This document shows positions 1 to 7,231 of a DNA stretch of 64,000 nt, piece by piece. The position numbers and the translations under genes are program-made. The notes beneath the pieces were generated by a model, which saw only the letters and a list, made by a program, of their open reading frames with translations, had not been told where the DNA came from and searched no databases. The stretch spans positions 26,585 to 90,584 of the forward strand of contig JAUMVK010000011.1 of NCBI GenBank assembly GCA_030530205.1, in the 5' to 3' direction. Each line of letters begins with the position of its first letter. Positions within the stretch are counted from its first letter, which is position 1. The stretch comes from RGIG3701 sp030530205. Lineage in GTDB: Bacteria; Planctomycetota; Planctomycetia; Pirellulales; Thermoguttaceae.

Positions 1-104
1 CGGTCCCCAACATTCGGGTCAGAAGGAAGTTCGTCGGCCCAACTACAGGATACCATAAAGACCCCCAAAAGCAAAAGGGCAAGGGCAGAAAACCGTTTTT
101 TCAT
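1..104 (-). CDS. SUMF1-type lipoprotein, N-terminal fragment cut by window edge
   Basis: Only the first 34 or so codons are visible; the gene runs off the left edge. The peptide begins MKKRFSALALLLLGVF and has a lipobox cysteine at residue 20 (VSC), followed by SWADELPSDPNVGD. This is nearly the same leader and mature start as the complete SUMF1 (formylglycine-generating-enzyme-like) protein at 51792-52574, so I assign the same family. The start is fixed by a strong Shine-Dalgarno (GGAGG, complement of 111-115). A promoter almost identical to those of the other SUMF1 genes lies upstream. The SUMF1 domain itself is outside the window, so the family call rests on paralogy of the leader. Confidence 0.75.
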   Translation of the reverse strand, partial: MKKRFSALALLLLGVFMVSCSWADELPSDPNVGD

Positions 105-130
105 AATTCACCTCCAGGCAAATCTTTCTC

Positions 131-159
131 ATTTAATTCGGCGGGCAAGAAAAAATCAA
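131..159 (-). promoter_or_regulatory. Promoter of the left-edge SUMF1 gene
   Basis: Read on the minus strand: TTGATT (complement of 154-159), a 17-base spacer, and TTAAAT (complement of 131-136). The surrounding sequence, with CCCACTTGA before it and ATGAGAAAG after it, closely matches the promoters at 32935-32962 and 51736-51764. Confidence 0.6.
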
Positions 160-210
160 GTGGGAGAGGTTTCGTCATCCGGCACATGGAAAGACTTTTC
201 GAAGCCGAAT

Positions 211-678
211 CTATTTTCCTTTTCGCTGGAACGTGACTTCGCCGCCGTTTGCCAACGCGGTCTTTTTAACTCCGACGAGCAAGTGCGGGGAGAAAAACGC
301 GGACTCGGACGGCACGCCCTCGCGAGTGTACTGGACAACCAGCCCGTTTTTGCACGGCACGACCGACTCGACCGTATAGTTCCACGGCGTATTTCCCCAT
401 TCGATCCAGTAAAGGATCACGTGGTCGTTGAAGTAATCCGGACTGATGAACTTCTGCCTGGAAAACATGACCGCCGCGGGATGAAAGAGCGCTTCGAACT
501 GCTCGTGGGTCGTACAAATGCCGAACTTGCAGTTTTGCCCCTTTTCCGGGTGGATCGTGTTCGGGACGAAATACGATTTGAACGTTTCAAACGGGATGGC
601 CGCGGAAGGTGCGTCCCCCAAAACGGAGGCGGTCATTCCCAAAGCGATGGCCGAGGCGATAAATTCTCTTCGATTCAT
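211..678 (-). CDS. Secreted protein of unknown function with Tat-like leader
   Basis: 155 residues. The N-terminus MNRREFIASAIALGMTASVLG has a twin-arginine pattern (RREFI) and a hydrophobic stretch, suggesting Tat export. The mature part has no catalytic motif I recognise. It contains aromatic-rich segments such as DHVILYWIEWGNTPW and a C-terminal beta-rich stretch that loosely recalls the PrcB C-terminal domain, but I would not assign that. A Shine-Dalgarno (GGAG) sits about 8 bases before the ATG. It stands alone between the left-edge SUMF1 gene and the alcohol dehydrogenase, all three on the minus strand. The long + strand frame over it (160-753) lacks any domain signal and is a shadow. 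Confidence 0.6.
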   Translation of the reverse strand: MNRREFIASAIALGMTASVLGDAPSAAIPFETFKSYFVPNTIHPEKGQNCKFGICTTHEQFEALFHPAAVMFSRQKFISPDYFNDHVILYWIEWGNTPWNYTVESVVPCKNGLVVQYTREGVPSESAFFSPHLLVGVKKTALANGGEVTFQRKGK

Positions 679-792
679 GGATCAGTCTCCTGGAGGGTAA
701 ACTTACTATTGGGTACAAATGCATATTCAGAAAGGCAGCCTGCGACACTTTAAATCGGGAAGGCTAACAAGAGGAGCGTTGACCGTAACGGC

Positions 793-822
793 CCAGCCAG
801 AACGGGCTTTTTTTATCGCCCG
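793..822. terminator. Hairpin with T-run in the gap 679-848
   Basis: The segment GCCC-9 bases-GGGC is followed by seven T on the + strand. An overlapping palindrome ACGGGC...GCCCGT surrounds the T-run. It lies just downstream of the minus-strand alcohol dehydrogenase, so it may help end that transcript, though the T-run faces the other way. Weak evidence. Confidence 0.35.
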
Positions 823-848
823 TCCTGATGGAGGATCATTGGCAGACA

Positions 849-2024
849 TTACAGGCACATACGGAAAATGGCCTCGACGTCGGTCGGGGTCAGGGTCGTG
901 AAGGAGTCGAGCGTCCCTTTCTCGCCGCAGGCTTTTTTGGCCATGACCGCGAAGTGCGTGTCGTCGATGCCCAGGTCGGAAAGGCGGCTCTTGAGGCCAA
1001 GCGTCCCGAAAAAGAACTCTTCAAGCGCGGCAATGGCGGCCTTTGCGCCTTCCATCAGTCCCAGCGACGGATCGACCCCCATGACCCTCTCGCCGAAGCG
1101 TTTGATGAGCGGGGCCGTCTCTTCGTTCAGCACGTACGTGAGCCAGCGCGGGGTCAGAATGGCCAGTCCGTGGCCGTGCGTAATGTCGTAGAAGGCCGAA
1201 AGTTCGTGCTCGATCGCGTGGCAGGCCGCGTCCTGGACGATACCGTCGAAGAGGAAGCCGTTCAGGGCCCAGCTCGCCGCCCACATCAGGTTGGCGCGCG
1301 CCTCGTAGTCGTTCCCGTTCTTCACGGCGACTGGGGCGAACTTGACGACGGTCGAAAGCACCTCCTCCTGGATCCGGCGGAGCATGTCCATCTCGTCCTC
1401 GCGGCTGAAGTACGCCACGTCGAAAATGTGCGACATAATATCGACGGAGCCCGAGGCCGTCTGGTAGGGGCTGACCGTGAACGTGTTCGTCGGGTCGAGG
1501 AACGAAACGCGTGGGTGGGCGTTCGGGAAGAAGATCCCGAGCTTGTCGTTCGTCCCGACGTTGCTGATGACGCAGCCGCCGTCCATTTCGCTCCCGGTCG
1601 CGGCCAACGTGAGGACCGTCACGATGGGCAGCGTATCCGTGACCGCCGCTTTGCCGGTCATCAGGTCCCACGAGTCGGTCCCTTCGTACTTCGCGGTGGC
1701 GGCGATCGCTTTGCAGGCGTCGATCGTGGAACCGCCGCCAACGGCCAGCAGGACGTCCACGCCTTCGCGCTTGCAGATCTCCGCGCCCTTATTGACCGTC
1801 GTGTGACGGGGATTCGGCTCCACGCCGGGAAGCTCGAAGACCGTCAGCCCGGCTGCGGCAAGCTGGGTCACCACGCGGTCGTAAAGGCCGATGCGTTTGA
1901 TGGAGCCGCCTCCGTAGGCAAGCAAAACTTTCTTTCCGAAGCGTGCCACTTCCTCACCAAGGTGATGGAGCTGTTCTTTGCCGAAATAGATCTTCGTCCG
2001 ATTTGCAAAGATGAAATCGTTCAT
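849..2024 (-). CDS. Iron-containing alcohol dehydrogenase (YqhD/BDH type)
   Basis: 391 residues, the usual length of group III Fe-dependent alcohol dehydrogenases, which reduce aldehydes or oxidise alcohols with NAD(P)H. The N-terminal nucleotide-binding half shows FGKKVLLAYGGGSIKRIG and the AVGGGSTIDACKAIA glycine-rich turn. ATGSEMDGGCVISN is the family's conserved central block. The metal-binding C-terminal half carries HAIEHELSAFYDITHGHG, with the histidines that coordinate iron or zinc. The start is supported by AAAGGGA 6-7 bases before the ATG. A consensus promoter lies directly upstream. The transcript appears monocistronic. Substrate cannot be told from sequence; YqhD/BdhA-like butanol dehydrogenase annotation is most likely. 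Confidence 0.92.
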   Translation of the reverse strand: MNDFIFANRTKIYFGKEQLHHLGEEVARFGKKVLLAYGGGSIKRIGLYDRVVTQLAAAGLTVFELPGVEPNPRHTTVNKGAEICKREGVDVLLAVGGGSTIDACKAIAATAKYEGTDSWDLMTGKAAVTDTLPIVTVLTLAATGSEMDGGCVISNVGTNDKLGIFFPNAHPRVSFLDPTNTFTVSPYQTASGSVDIMSHIFDVAYFSREDEMDMLRRIQEEVLSTVVKFAPVAVKNGNDYEARANLMWAASWALNGFLFDGIVQDAACHAIEHELSAFYDITHGHGLAILTPRWLTYVLNEETAPLIKRFGERVMGVDPSLGLMEGAKAAIAALEEFFFGTLGLKSRLSDLGIDDTHFAVMAKKACGEKGTLDSFTTLTPTDVEAIFRMCL

Positions 2025-2092
2025 TGTTGTTCCCTTTCTTTTGATGTTGGCCTCATAAAATTCTCAGCGACATCCACAGTACCGGTAAATTT

Positions 2093-2121
2093 ATTATAAT
2101 TCAAGAAAAAAACTTTGTCAA
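2093..2121 (-). promoter_or_regulatory. Sigma70-type promoter of the alcohol dehydrogenase
   Basis: On the minus strand TTGACA (complement of 2116-2121), 17-base spacer, TATAAT (complement of 2093-2098): a perfect match to consensus at both boxes and spacing. Confidence 0.8.
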
Positions 2122-2177
2122 GGGATCGGGGATGAGAAGTCCTCCAAAGAAATTTCGGATTCTTTTTTTGTACCCCC

Positions 2178-2206
2178 TTGACAGGCCAAATATTATCGAT
2201 TAAACT
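2178..2206 (+). promoter_or_regulatory. Promoter of the ceramidase-oxidoreductase cluster
   Basis: TTGACA at 2178-2183, 17-base spacer, TAAACT at 2201-2206, about 58 bases before the ATG at 2264. It is divergent from the alcohol dehydrogenase promoter, with 56 bases between the two -35 boxes. Confidence 0.65.
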
Positions 2207-2263
2207 ACAATTAATACAGTTTACCTACCCTTCCTGATTCTACCTTTTTTGAAGGTCCCGCCT

Positions 2264-3781
2264 ATGAATAGTCAGAGATTTACTGTCCCATTTCTTGTTT
2301 TGTGTTTCGTTTTGTCCTCGTGTTTCGTCTGTTCGGCCGCGGATCTGTTCGTCGGCGCAGCGAACTGCAGCATCACGCCCGACCGCCCGATCCTGCTCTC
2401 CGGCCAGTTTTACCGCCGGATCAGCAACGGGGTCCAGATCCCCATCGAGGCAAACGTCGTAGCGCTCGAAAGCCGCGAGGGAGACCAGAGCGTCGAGTCG
2501 GTCGTCATCGTGAGCACCGACCTGGTCTATAACCATCCGAATCTTCAGAAGGCTCTGGTGCCGGAGATCGCGCGGACCGTCCCTGATTTTAACGTTTCGC
2601 AACTGGTTCTGACTTCGACCCACACGCACGCCAGCGCGGTGATGGACGACAAACAGTTCGAGATCCCGGAGGAGGGAAACGTGATGAAGCCCTCCGAGTA
2701 CATCGCCTGGGTTTGTCCCATCATCGCCCAGACGGTCAAGCAGGCTTGGGATTCCCGCAAAAAGGGGAGTTTCTCGTACGGTCTTGATTTCGCCGTCATC
2801 GGGTATAACCGTCGGGCGGTCTATTCAAACGGCGCGGCTGTGATGTACGGCCACACGGACAAAGACAATTTCCGCTCTATCGAAGGGATGGAAGACCGTG
2901 ACGTGAACTCGATGTTCTTCTGGGACGCGGACGGGAAATTGCTCGCCATGCTCCTGAACGTCTCGTGCCCCTCGCAGGAGGTGGAAGGGATCTCGCAGAT
3001 TTCCAGCGATTACTGGGGTGTCGCGCGGAGGCTTCTCCGCAAGGATTTTGAGGACGAAAACCTTCCAATCGTCTGCTCGTGCGGTGCGGCAGGGGATCTT
3101 TCTCCGCACGTGCGTTACGCCGCCAAAGCCGTTTCCCGAATGGACTCCCTGCGTGGTGTTACGCGGCTTCAGGAGCTTGGCCGGCGTCTGGCGGTCGCGG
3201 TCGAAAGCACCTACAAGACAGTTCAAAACGACCGTTACGACCAGCCGATCCTGCGCTACAAAACGACCTGGCTGACGCTTCCGATGCGCATCCCGACCGC
3301 GGAGGAGTACGAGCTGTGCCGCAAGGAATACGAGAACCTGCTCAAAAACGATCCGAAAAACGGGCGGATCGGCTGGAACAAGAGGATCATGAACCGTTAC
3401 GAGGACCTCGCGAAAAACCCGCATCCGACGTACGAGACACCGATCAGCGTTTTGCGTCTGGGTGACACTGTTTTCTGCACGAACCAGTTTGAGCTTTACA
3501 CGGACTTCTCGATCCAGATCAAGGCGCGGTCCAAAGCGGTCCAGACGTTCGTCTCGCAGATCTCCGCCAGCGCCGGCAAACCGGACGAACAGAATCTCGT
3601 GGACGGCAAGCCGTTCCCGTGGACCTTCCCGTTGCGGGCGGGGACGTATTTACCCTCCGAGCGGGCCAAACAGGGCGGCGGCTACGGCGCGATCATCCAG
3701 TCTAACACGGTAGGTCCCGAAGGCGGACAAATCATTGTAGAGGAAACACTAAAATTAATCGAGGAAGTTTTTAACGAATGA
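2264..3781 (+). CDS. Secreted neutral/alkaline ceramidase-like protein
   Basis: 505 residues from the ATG at 2264, chosen over the upstream TTG at 2249 because GAAGG lies 8 bases before it and the signal peptide (FLVLCFVLSSCFVCSAA) then starts properly. It matches the N-terminal domain family of neutral/alkaline non-lysosomal ceramidases. The mature start FVGAANCSITPDRPILLSG is typical. The metal-site motif THTH is at about residues 121-124. GAAGDLSPH and NVSCPSQE are conserved blocks also found in the fusion protein at 7232-9457. In planctomycetes such proteins are predicted hydrolases but rarely act on ceramide; the substrate is unknown. The stop overlaps the first ATG candidate of the next gene (ATGA), consistent with co-transcription. 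Confidence 0.85.
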   Translation: MNSQRFTVPFLVLCFVLSSCFVCSAADLFVGAANCSITPDRPILLSGQFYRRISNGVQIPIEANVVALESREGDQSVESVVIVSTDLVYNHPNLQKALVPEIARTVPDFNVSQLVLTSTHTHASAVMDDKQFEIPEEGNVMKPSEYIAWVCPIIAQTVKQAWDSRKKGSFSYGLDFAVIGYNRRAVYSNGAAVMYGHTDKDNFRSIEGMEDRDVNSMFFWDADGKLLAMLLNVSCPSQEVEGISQISSDYWGVARRLLRKDFEDENLPIVCSCGAAGDLSPHVRYAAKAVSRMDSLRGVTRLQELGRRLAVAVESTYKTVQNDRYDQPILRYKTTWLTLPMRIPTAEEYELCRKEYENLLKNDPKNGRIGWNKRIMNRYEDLAKNPHPTYETPISVLRLGDTVFCTNQFELYTDFSIQIKARSKAVQTFVSQISASAGKPDEQNLVDGKPFPWTFPLRAGTYLPSERAKQGGGYGAIIQSNTVGPEGGQIIVEETLKLIEEVFNE

Positions 3782-3798
3782 AGAACGAGGGAGAAACC

Positions 3799-5118
3799 AT
3801 GCTAAAACGAAGAGATTTCTTAAAATCCGTCTCTGCGGCGGCGGTTGCGCCGCTGGTAGTTCCGGGAGCGGTTCTCGGGAAAGACGGGCAGATGAGTCCT
3901 AACGACCGGATCACTATCGCCGTGTTCGGAGTCGGAAACCGCGGCACGCACTCGATCCGAGCCATGCGCCCCCTGCCAGACCACCAGGTCGTGGCGATCG
4001 CCGAGGCCCGGCAGGATCGCGGCGAGGCGGGTTGCCGCCTGGTCGAGTCGATGTACGCCGACCGCATCGAGTCAGGCGAGTACAAAGGCTGCAAGCTCTA
4101 CCGGGATTTCCGAGACATTTTGCTCCGAGACGACATCGACGCGGTCTGGGGCACGGTCTGCGACCACTGGCACGGCTGCCTGTACAGCCGGATCATCGAG
4201 TCGGGCAAAGACCTCTACGGCGAAAAGCCGCTTACCCGCTGGGTCGGTCAGGGGGTGAAACTCAAGAAACTCGTGCGCCAGTACGGGACGATTTTCCAGG
4301 TCGGCACCCAGCAGCGCAGTGACCCGAAATTCCGCAAGGCGGCGTTCCTCGCCCGAAACGGCTACCTCGGCAAGGTGACGGAAGTCCAGGTCGCGGCCCC
4401 CGGCGGCACGGCCATCCCGAGTGTTCCGTCCTGCGACCCGCCGGAAGGGTTCGACTGGGATATGTGGTCCGGCCCAGCGCCGCTCCACCCGTTTGACCCG
4501 CGCCGCGTCGAGTGGCTCGGCCTCTACATGATCGAGGACTACTGCGCCGGCTTCATCACGAACTGGGGCGTCCATCACCTCGACATTGCGGGCTGGGGGA
4601 TCCCCGAAATCTTTGAAAAACCGTTTGATCTCGAAGGAAAAGGCGTACTCCCCGATTCGGGCATGGCCGACACGTGGATCGCATGGCAAATGACCATGGC
4701 CTACGATTCGGGCCTGGTCATGCGCTTCTGCAACACCGGGAACCCGTACGAACAGGGGTGCAAATTCATCGGCGACGAGGGCTGGGTCCATGTGAACCGC
4801 CGCGGAATCAAGGCGAGTGACCCGAAACTCCTTCAAATCGAGCCGAAAGACGGCGATGACCCGCTGCACGTCAGTCCGCTCCACGGCGACCCTTACACGG
4901 CCCACACCGCCGACTTCTTCCGCAGCATGCGCTCCCGCAAAGACCCGGTCGCCCCGGTGGAGCAAGGGCATTACGCGACGACGCTCGGAAACATTTCCGA
5001 CATTTGCCTGCGTCTGAACCGGAAACTTCGCTGGGACCCGCAGAACGACTGCTTCATCAACGACGACGCGGCCAACGCCATGCTGACGCGGCCCGAACGC
5101 AGCCCGTGGACGATGTGA
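3799..5118 (+). CDS. Gfo/Idh/MocA family oxidoreductase with Tat leader
   Basis: 439 residues from the ATG at 3799, preferred to 3778 because GAGGGAG lies 6-8 bases upstream and the Tat motif (KRRDFLK) then sits at the N-terminus. NAD(P)-binding Rossmann fold: ITIAVFGVGNRG. The EKP catalytic motif (YGEKPLTR) and the GVHHLDIAGWG block with the conserved histidine are present. Such exported oxidoreductases are abundant in planctomycetes and act on sugars or inositols at the cell envelope. It lies 17 bases after the ceramidase-like gene and is probably translated from the same message. Substrate is not deducible. Confidence 0.9.
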   Translation: MLKRRDFLKSVSAAAVAPLVVPGAVLGKDGQMSPNDRITIAVFGVGNRGTHSIRAMRPLPDHQVVAIAEARQDRGEAGCRLVESMYADRIESGEYKGCKLYRDFRDILLRDDIDAVWGTVCDHWHGCLYSRIIESGKDLYGEKPLTRWVGQGVKLKKLVRQYGTIFQVGTQQRSDPKFRKAAFLARNGYLGKVTEVQVAAPGGTAIPSVPSCDPPEGFDWDMWSGPAPLHPFDPRRVEWLGLYMIEDYCAGFITNWGVHHLDIAGWGIPEIFEKPFDLEGKGVLPDSGMADTWIAWQMTMAYDSGLVMRFCNTGNPYEQGCKFIGDEGWVHVNRRGIKASDPKLLQIEPKDGDDPLHVSPLHGDPYTAHTADFFRSMRSRKDPVAPVEQGHYATTLGNISDICLRLNRKLRWDPQNDCFINDDAANAMLTRPERSPWTM

Positions 5119-5123
5119 GATCA

Positions 5124-5252
5124 ACGAATAATGAAGAACGAATAACGAATAATGAGGAGAAAGACTTCAACCTCCCTTCGGTATTCAAACCCGCTTGAGC
5201 CGGAACTCATTCCAATCATTATTCGCTATTCGTTATTCATTATTCATTTTTA
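5124..5252. repeat. Inverted arrays of a short AT-rich repeat
   Basis: At 5124-5160 the unit AACGAATAATGA occurs imperfectly three times in tandem. At 5212-5252 its complement (TCATTATTCG, TTCGTTATTCA) occurs in tandem again, so the two arrays can pair across a core of about 50 bases. The element fills the gap between the oxidoreductase and the HEAT protein. The layout is like 16892-17046 with a different unit. Confidence 0.7.
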
Positions 5253-5265
5253 GAGAGGTAAAACC

Positions 5266-7080
5266 ATGAAAAAATTAATATTCGTTTTTACGTTACTCCT
5301 TTCCGTTCCGCTTTTTGCCGCCAGTGACTGGGATACGACGGGGAAAGGGGGCTCAACTGGAGATTTAACTCCCGAACAGATCGAAGCGGCGTGGGCCGGT
5401 TTCCAGACCTGGGTCGCCGGGACTGACGCGGAAGCCGTCCGCGCGATGGACTGGATCGTCATTAATGCCACGTCCGACCCGGAACTCTGCAAGGCGACGG
5501 CCGCTCGTCTGGCCAAAATGCTGGCCGAAGAAAAGACCAGTGCGGACGCCAAAAAGTACATCTGTGCGAAACTTTACCGGATCGGCACCGACGCGGAGGT
5601 TCCGCTCGTCGCTCCTCTTTTGATGGACCCGGCGACGGTCGATGACGCGCGTTTCCTGCTCGAACGGATCCGCTCGGAAGCCGCCGTTTCCGCTCTGCGC
5701 GACGCGTTCGGAAAGCTCACCGGCCGGCCTCTGATCGGCGTGATGAACTCGCTTTCGCTCATCCAGGACGAGGCGTCTTTCGCGAAAATCGCCGAGTTGA
5801 CGCAAAGCGCGGACGACGAAGTGGCCCGGGCCGCCTGGCGCGCCGTGGGGAATTACGCTTCGGACGCCGCGGCCAAATTCCTGACCGACTCGCTCAAAGC
5901 CGCGAAGGAACCGAATATTCGGCTTGAATCCGCCGCGGTTCGGACGGTCGGACTCCTTGAAAAAGCGGGCAAAAACGACCAAGCCGCGGAGATCTACGCG
6001 CTTCTGGCGCAGGACTGCCGCACGAAAGCCGGCCGGCTCGCGGGGCTGAATCACGCCTTCAAGAAAGAAATGATGGCCGACTGGTACAAGTCGGAGGACC
6101 CCGTCAAGATCCGCATTGCGACCCAGAACGACCCGAACGTCAAAGAGATCGAGTACAATATTCCGGAAACGGCGTCTTCTCTCCTCGCCAAGCTCAAGGC
6201 CAAACCGGACAATCCGGACCCGGTGATCATTTCCCAGCTCGTCGCGCTGAAGTGCTACGACTGCATCGACCCGCTGGTCCAGATCGCCCGGAACCCCGAT
6301 CCGGCGGTTTACATAATCGCGGTCGATGGTCTGCGCGGGATCTGCGACCCGGACGTGAACGACCTGCGCCGCATGGTCAAACTCTTCGTGGACCTGAAAG
6401 ACCCGGAAGCGGTGGACGCGGTTTCCCGTGCGATCGGTTTCATCGCGGCTAAAGAGAAAAATCCGGACGCTGCGGTGGATCTGGTCCTTCGTTTTCTGAA
6501 CGAGGCGGAGGGAAAAGACTCCGAAGAATTCCGCGCGAAGGCACTCCCGATGCTCGGGCGTTTGGGAACCACCCGGGTTTGGGGGCTGATCCAGGACGCG
6601 CAGAAAGGCTCGCCGGCGCTTCAGGCCGCGGCCGCTCGTGCGATCTGCAACTGGCCGAACGCCGCCCACGCGGATCTTTTGTGGAAGATGGCGACCGAAT
6701 CGAAAGAAGCCGCCGACCGTCAGCAGGCCCTGCGCGCGTTCATTCGTGTGATCACGATCCCGTCGAGTGTTTCGCCGGACGTGACGCTTGAAAAACTTCA
6801 GGACGCTTTCAGGCAGGCGGAAGACCCGGCCGAGATGAAGTTCGCGGTCCAGCGTGCGGCCGCCATCCGCACGACCCGCTGCGTGGCGTGGCTTGCGTCC
6901 CTTTTGGACTGCGAGGTCACGTCTCAGGAAGCGTGCGCGAGCATCGTGGAACTGGCCCACCACCGGTTCCTCCGCCAGCCGAACAAGGCGTTCTTCGAGC
7001 CGATCCTGCTCGAAGTGGAAAAGGTCGCGAAAGACAAAAATATTCAGGTTCTGGCGGAAAAAGCCCGCATGGGCATGTAG
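5266..7080 (+). CDS. Secreted HEAT-repeat protein
   Basis: 604 residues. The signal peptide MKKLIFVFTLLLSVPLFAA is followed by a long alpha-helical protein with repeated helix pairs, for example AKIAELTQSADDEVARAAW and DPAVYIIAVDGLRGICDP. These fit HEAT/PBS-lyase-like repeats, which act as protein-interaction scaffolds; no enzymatic motif is visible. GAGAGG lies 8-9 bases before the ATG. Its place between an exported oxidoreductase and a ceramidase-like fusion suggests that the cluster works outside the cytoplasmic membrane. The antisense frame 5365-7170 is a GC-driven shadow. Confidence 0.8.
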   Translation: MKKLIFVFTLLLSVPLFAASDWDTTGKGGSTGDLTPEQIEAAWAGFQTWVAGTDAEAVRAMDWIVINATSDPELCKATAARLAKMLAEEKTSADAKKYICAKLYRIGTDAEVPLVAPLLMDPATVDDARFLLERIRSEAAVSALRDAFGKLTGRPLIGVMNSLSLIQDEASFAKIAELTQSADDEVARAAWRAVGNYASDAAAKFLTDSLKAAKEPNIRLESAAVRTVGLLEKAGKNDQAAEIYALLAQDCRTKAGRLAGLNHAFKKEMMADWYKSEDPVKIRIATQNDPNVKEIEYNIPETASSLLAKLKAKPDNPDPVIISQLVALKCYDCIDPLVQIARNPDPAVYIIAVDGLRGICDPDVNDLRRMVKLFVDLKDPEAVDAVSRAIGFIAAKEKNPDAAVDLVLRFLNEAEGKDSEEFRAKALPMLGRLGTTRVWGLIQDAQKGSPALQAAAARAICNWPNAAHADLLWKMATESKEAADRQQALRAFIRVITIPSSVSPDVTLEKLQDAFRQAEDPAEMKFAVQRAAAIRTTRCVAWLASLLDCEVTSQEACASIVELAHHRFLRQPNKAFFEPILLEVEKVAKDKNIQVLAEKARMGM

Positions 7081-7091
7081 TTTCACGTAAG

Positions 7092-7201
7092 ATTCGGAGG
7101 GCCGGCGTCCTCGCCGGTCAAGTTCGGCGAAAGCCGAACGAAAATAAAAATTGGGTTGAACTTCGTTCAACTTGACCGGCGAGGACGCCGGCCCTCCGAA
7201 T
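7092..7201. repeat. 33-bp perfect inverted repeat with two internal hairpins
   Basis: Left arm 7092-7124 and right arm 7169-7201 are exact reverse complements over 33 bases. Inside lie two more hairpins: GTTCGGCGAAAGCCGAAC (7122-7139) and GTTGAACTTCGTTCAAC (7155-7171, overlapping the right arm by three bases). The RNA or extruded DNA would form a long stem topped by two small loops. It fills the gap between two + strand genes and has no T-run at its end. Confidence 0.85.
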
Positions 7202-7231
7202 CAAGGCCCTCCTTTTAGAATTTAAACAAAA

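Noticed and set aside
828..2099. Long + strand open frame opposite the alcohol dehydrogenase
   Set aside because: The protein is arginine/valine-rich without domain signal, and the minus strand encodes a complete enzyme. GC-rich coding DNA leaves such antisense frames open; the same applies to 7259-9280, 17967-19448 and 5365-7170.
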